A stretch of DNA of 64,000 bases from Croceicoccus sediminis (GTDB lineage: Bacteria; Pseudomonadota; Alphaproteobacteria; Sphingomonadales; Sphingomonadaceae): assembly GCF_007570835.1 (NCBI RefSeq), contig NZ_SUNC01000003.1, forward strand, positions 62,001 through 126,000. Reading direction: 5' to 3'. The position numbers and the translations under genes were made by a program. Of the stretch, positions 61,694-64,000 are shown piece by piece (position 1 is the stretch's first letter; every line of letters begins with the position of its first letter). The notes under the pieces were generated by a model that saw nothing but the letters and a program-made list of their open reading frames with translations, did not search any database and was not told the DNA's origin.

Positions 61694-62899
61694 TTAGACG
61701 CGCTCGATAATCGTGGCCGATCCCAGGCCGTTCGCCGCGCAGAGCGAGACGAGAGCGGTGCTGAGATCACGGCGCTCCAGCTCGTCGAGGACGGTGCCCA
61801 GGATCATCGCGCCGGTCGCACCCATCGGGTGGCCCATGGCGATCGCGCCGCCGTTCACGTTGATCTTGTCGTGCGGAATGTCGAGCGTGTGCATGTAGCG
61901 CAGCATCATGCTGGCAAACGCCTCGTTCAGCTCGAACAGGTCGATATCGTCCTTGCTCATCCCCGCGATGGCCAGGGCCTTTTCGCTGACCGCCGCCGGG
62001 GCGGTGAGCATGATCGTGGGTTCGGACCCGATGCTGGCATAGCTGCGGATCCGGGCGCGCGGTTTCAGCCCCGCGCTTTTGCCGAATTCCTCGGACCCGA
62101 CGAGGACCATGCCGGACCCGTCGACGATGCCCGAACTGTTGCCGCCGTGGTGGACGTAGTTCAATTTTTCGACTTCGGGATAGCGGTCCTTGACCACGGC
62201 TTCGAACCCGGCCTTCCCAAACCCTTCAAATGCAGGCTTCAGCTTGGCCAGCTGGTCCAGCGTGGTGCCGGGTCGAACGGCCTCGTCATGGTCGAGCAGG
62301 ACGTCGCCAAGAACGTCGCGCACGGGCACGATGGAACGGTCGAAACGGCCTTCTTCCCAGCTTTCCGCCGCGCGGCGCTGGCTCTCTATCGCGTAGTTGT
62401 CGACATCCTCGCGGGTATAGCCGTCAAGCGTTGCGATCAGGTCCGCGCCGATGCCTTGCGGGGCATAGTGATTGTCGATCGTGATCGCCGGATCGGCGAC
62501 CCACGGTCCGCTGTCGTGGCCCAGCTTCGTCCGGCTCATCGCCTCGACACCGCCGCCGATGCCGCCCTTGATCATGCCGGCCATCACTTGCGCCGCGATC
62601 AGGTTCACCGAATCGAGGCCCGATGCACAGAACCGGTTGACCTGCTGGCCCGCCACGGTCTGCGCATAGTCGGCATTGAGAACCGCCGCGCGCGCCAGCA
62701 CGCCGCCCTGTTCACCCACCGGCTGCGCGCTGCCCAGAATGACATCGTCGAGCAGCGCGGTATCGAGTTCGTTACGTTCGCGAAGCGCCTTCAGGAGCTG
62801 CGTCGCCAGCTCGACCGATGTCACTTCGTGAAGGGAGCCGTCCGCGCGGCCGCGCCCACGGGGCGTGCGGACGTGATCGTAGATTAAAGCCTCTGTCAT
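61694..62899 (-). CDS. Acetyl-CoA C-acyltransferase (FadA-like thiolase)
   Basis: 401-aa thiolase of the classical type. The nucleophile Cys lies in QQVNRFCASGLDSVN, the NEAFA motif in ELNEAFASMML, the conserved His in NVNGGAIAMGHPMGATGA and the second Cys in SLCAANGLGSA. ATG 62899 begins MTEALIYDHVRTPRG, the normal thiolase N-terminus. It cleaves a 3-oxoacyl-CoA with CoA. It heads the leftward FadA-FadB-like-ligase set and its upstream gap contains an ATGCCT palindrome. Confidence 0.94.
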   Translation of the reverse strand: MTEALIYDHVRTPRGRGRADGSLHEVTSVELATQLLKALRERNELDTALLDDVILGSAQPVGEQGGVLARAAVLNADYAQTVAGQQVNRFCASGLDSVNLIAAQVMAGMIKGGIGGGVEAMSRTKLGHDSGPWVADPAITIDNHYAPQGIGADLIATLDGYTREDVDNYAIESQRRAAESWEEGRFDRSIVPVRDVLGDVLLDHDEAVRPGTTLDQLAKLKPAFEGFGKAGFEAVVKDRYPEVEKLNYVHHGGNSSGIVDGSGMVLVGSEEFGKSAGLKPRARIRSYASIGSEPTIMLTAPAAVSEKALAIAGMSKDDIDLFELNEAFASMMLRYMHTLDIPHDKINVNGGAIAMGHPMGATGAMILGTVLDELERRDLSTALVSLCAANGLGSATIIERV

Positions 62900-63229
62900 C
62901 CTGCATCCTGCTTTTGCAATTCGTGGCCGCTGCCATCGATCGGAAACCATGCCTTGCGACTGGTAATTATTGACATGCCTATTAAAAGGCATATCGTCAA
63001 CCACATTACGTACGCAACCGAAGTTCGGCCGGCTTGCCATTTCCGACAGGTTCGATGAAATTCCGATCCGGCAGGGGTTGCCCAGGCCGAGAGCGCGATT
63101 TTGTCGGCGGCGGGCCGGACAACAGGCGATCGGGGGGATGATTTGATGGACGGCGCCGAATTTCCCGCGCGCTATCCCGCCTTCTGAATGCCTGCCATTT
63201 TCAAGATAAAGACAACGGAGAGTTCCATA
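62900..63229. other. Divergent intergenic region between thiolase and SDR
   Basis: 330 bp without a supportable gene, serving the promoters of the leftward beta-oxidation set and the rightward SDR. It holds the palindrome ATGCCT-N6-AGGCAT at 62975-62992 next to a TTGACA (62970-62975). I see nothing else that I can support in it. Confidence 0.7.
62975..62992. promoter_or_regulatory. Palindrome ATGCCT-ATTAAA-AGGCAT
   Basis: A perfect 6-bp inverted repeat with a 6-bp AT spacer, 76 bp upstream of the thiolase start and embedded between TTGAC (62970-62974) and GTCAA (62996-63000). This is an operator-like arrangement for control of the beta-oxidation genes, perhaps by a TetR-type fatty-acid regulator encoded outside the window. 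Confidence 0.5.
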
Positions 63230-64000
63230 ATGGCCGACACCGCCGACAAACCCAACACCCTGGATATCGCCGACCTGTTTTCGCTGACCGGCAAGGTCGC
63301 GCTGGTCACCGGCGGTGCGCGCGGTCTGGGCAAGATGATCGCCGCCGGTTTGCTGCAGGCCGGGGCGAAGGTCTACATCACCTCGCGCAAGGAAGAAGAC
63401 GTTCGCGCGGCGGCCGAGGAATTGAGCGCGCTGGGCCAATGCGAAGCCCTGCCCGGTGACGCCGGGAGCCCGGAGGGTATCGCCGCACTGGGCGCGCTTT
63501 TCCGCGAGAAGGGTGAAAAGGCGCTGCACATCCTGGTCAACAACGCAGGCCGCACGTGGGGCGGACCGTTCGAAACTTTCCCCGACAAAGGATGGCCCGG
63601 GGTGATGGCAGTCAATGTCCAGGGGCCGTTTCGCATGATCCAGGAATTTCTTCCCGAGCTGGAAGCGGCAGGCAGTAATGGTGATCCCTCGCGCGTGATC
63701 AACATCGGGTCCTACGCGGGCACGGCGGTCAACGATCTCACCGCTTACAGCTATGGCGCCAGCAAGGCCGCCATCCATTTCCTGGGCGGCCAGCTCGCCT
63801 CCGATCTGCGTTCGCACAATATCAACGTCAACACCGTCGCACCGGGCTATTTCCCGTCCGACATGACGGCACATCTGCTCGACGGATCGGATGCTCTTGC
63901 AAGCAAGGTCCCCATGCGCCGAGTGGGCAAGGCGGACGATATCGCAGGGGCAATCATCTACCTGTCGAGCCGGGCCGGCGCCTATCTTACGGGCATCGTT
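63230..64000 (+). CDS. RhlG-like short-chain dehydrogenase, 3'-truncated by window edge
   Basis: First 257 codons of an SDR; no stop is reached by 64000. The cofactor motif is TGGARGLG (in LVTGGARGLGKMIAAGLLQ), followed by HILVNNAGRTWGG, and the catalytic Tyr-x3-Lys is YGASKAA. The closing segments NVNTVAPGYFPSDMT and GAYLTGIV suggest that only about 10 residues are missing. The arrangement resembles RhlG-type beta-ketoacyl reductases. ATG 63230 has CGGAGAG upstream. It is divergent from the thiolase gene, so it is likely part of the same acyl metabolism. Confidence 0.9.
   Translation, partial: MADTADKPNTLDIADLFSLTGKVALVTGGARGLGKMIAAGLLQAGAKVYITSRKEEDVRAAAEELSALGQCEALPGDAGSPEGIAALGALFREKGEKALHILVNNAGRTWGGPFETFPDKGWPGVMAVNVQGPFRMIQEFLPELEAAGSNGDPSRVINIGSYAGTAVNDLTAYSYGASKAAIHFLGGQLASDLRSHNINVNTVAPGYFPSDMTAHLLDGSDALASKVPMRRVGKADDIAGAIIYLSSRAGAYLTGIV

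Noticed and set aside
1-64000. CRISPR arrays, tRNA or rRNA genes, insertion sequences, prophage or defence genes
   Set aside because: I looked for regular repeats, transposase or integrase motifs and structural RNA signatures and saw none.

Overview
The window looks like a catabolic region from a sphingomonad-type alphaproteobacterium (Novosphingobium, Sphingobium, Altererythrobacter and relatives). This is inferred from GC-rich coding sequence, three TonB-dependent receptors, a Tat-exported flavoenzyme, and large amounts of aromatic and acyl-CoA catabolism. I saw no rRNA, tRNA, CRISPR array, insertion sequence, phage or plasmid functions. Both ends cut genes: a TonB-dependent receptor on the left and a short-chain dehydrogenase on the right.

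Region 1 (1-18022): TonB-dependent receptor and HDAC-family amidohydrolase; a leftward permease-aldehyde dehydrogenase pair; then a rightward run of Tat-exported BBE-type FAD oxidase, SnoaL/di-haem cytochrome c fusion, ornithine-cyclodeaminase-family protein, Rid protein, DAO-type flavin oxidase, two SnoaL proteins and a LysR regulator; then a second TonB receptor and a secreted amidohydrolase. Region 2 (18045-21657): an mhpD-mhpF-mhpE meta-cleavage lower pathway, divergent from an IclR regulator. Region 3 (21685-29427): AraC regulator, then a second HDAC / TonB receptor / OCD / Rid / DAO set, paralogous to region 1. With the permease and aldehyde dehydrogenase, these two modules are best read as pathways for uptake and oxidation of a primary amine or amide. 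From memory the gene content resembles tyramine (tyn) catabolic clusters; that comparison was not checked.

Region 4 (29517-40022): an aromatic-ring pathway. It has a 2Fe-2S ferredoxin, a Rieske oxygenase, an alpha/beta hydrolase, an M20-fold protein with no recognisable metal ligands, a GntR regulator, an aldehyde dehydrogenase, a V4R ligand-binding protein, a LigB-type extradiol dioxygenase, an MhpC-like hydrolase and an MFS transporter. Six promoters in this stretch carry variants of the same GTATAC-N-GTATAC operator, so it looks like one GntR regulon. The ring-cleavage product could feed the mhpD-F-E genes of region 2.

Region 5 (40188-50294): double hot-dog hydratase, acyl-CoA synthetase, thioredoxin-fold protein, DUF1330 protein, alpha/beta hydrolase, homogentisate dioxygenase (hmgA), HsaA-like flavin monooxygenase, acyl-CoA dehydrogenase and nitronate monooxygenase. 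hmgA and the monooxygenase share a 20-bp upstream element at nearly the same distance from their starts. Region 6 (50437-64000): side-chain and beta-oxidation genes. These are enoyl-CoA hydratase, SCP2-type thiolase, SDR, VanA-like Rieske oxygenase, then a leftward set (FadA-like thiolase, FadB-like fusion, acyl-CoA synthetase, acyl-CoA dehydrogenase, MaoC hydratase, AMACR/CaiB-type enzyme) and a rightward RhlG-like SDR.

All identifications come from reading motifs and gene order; no database search was run.
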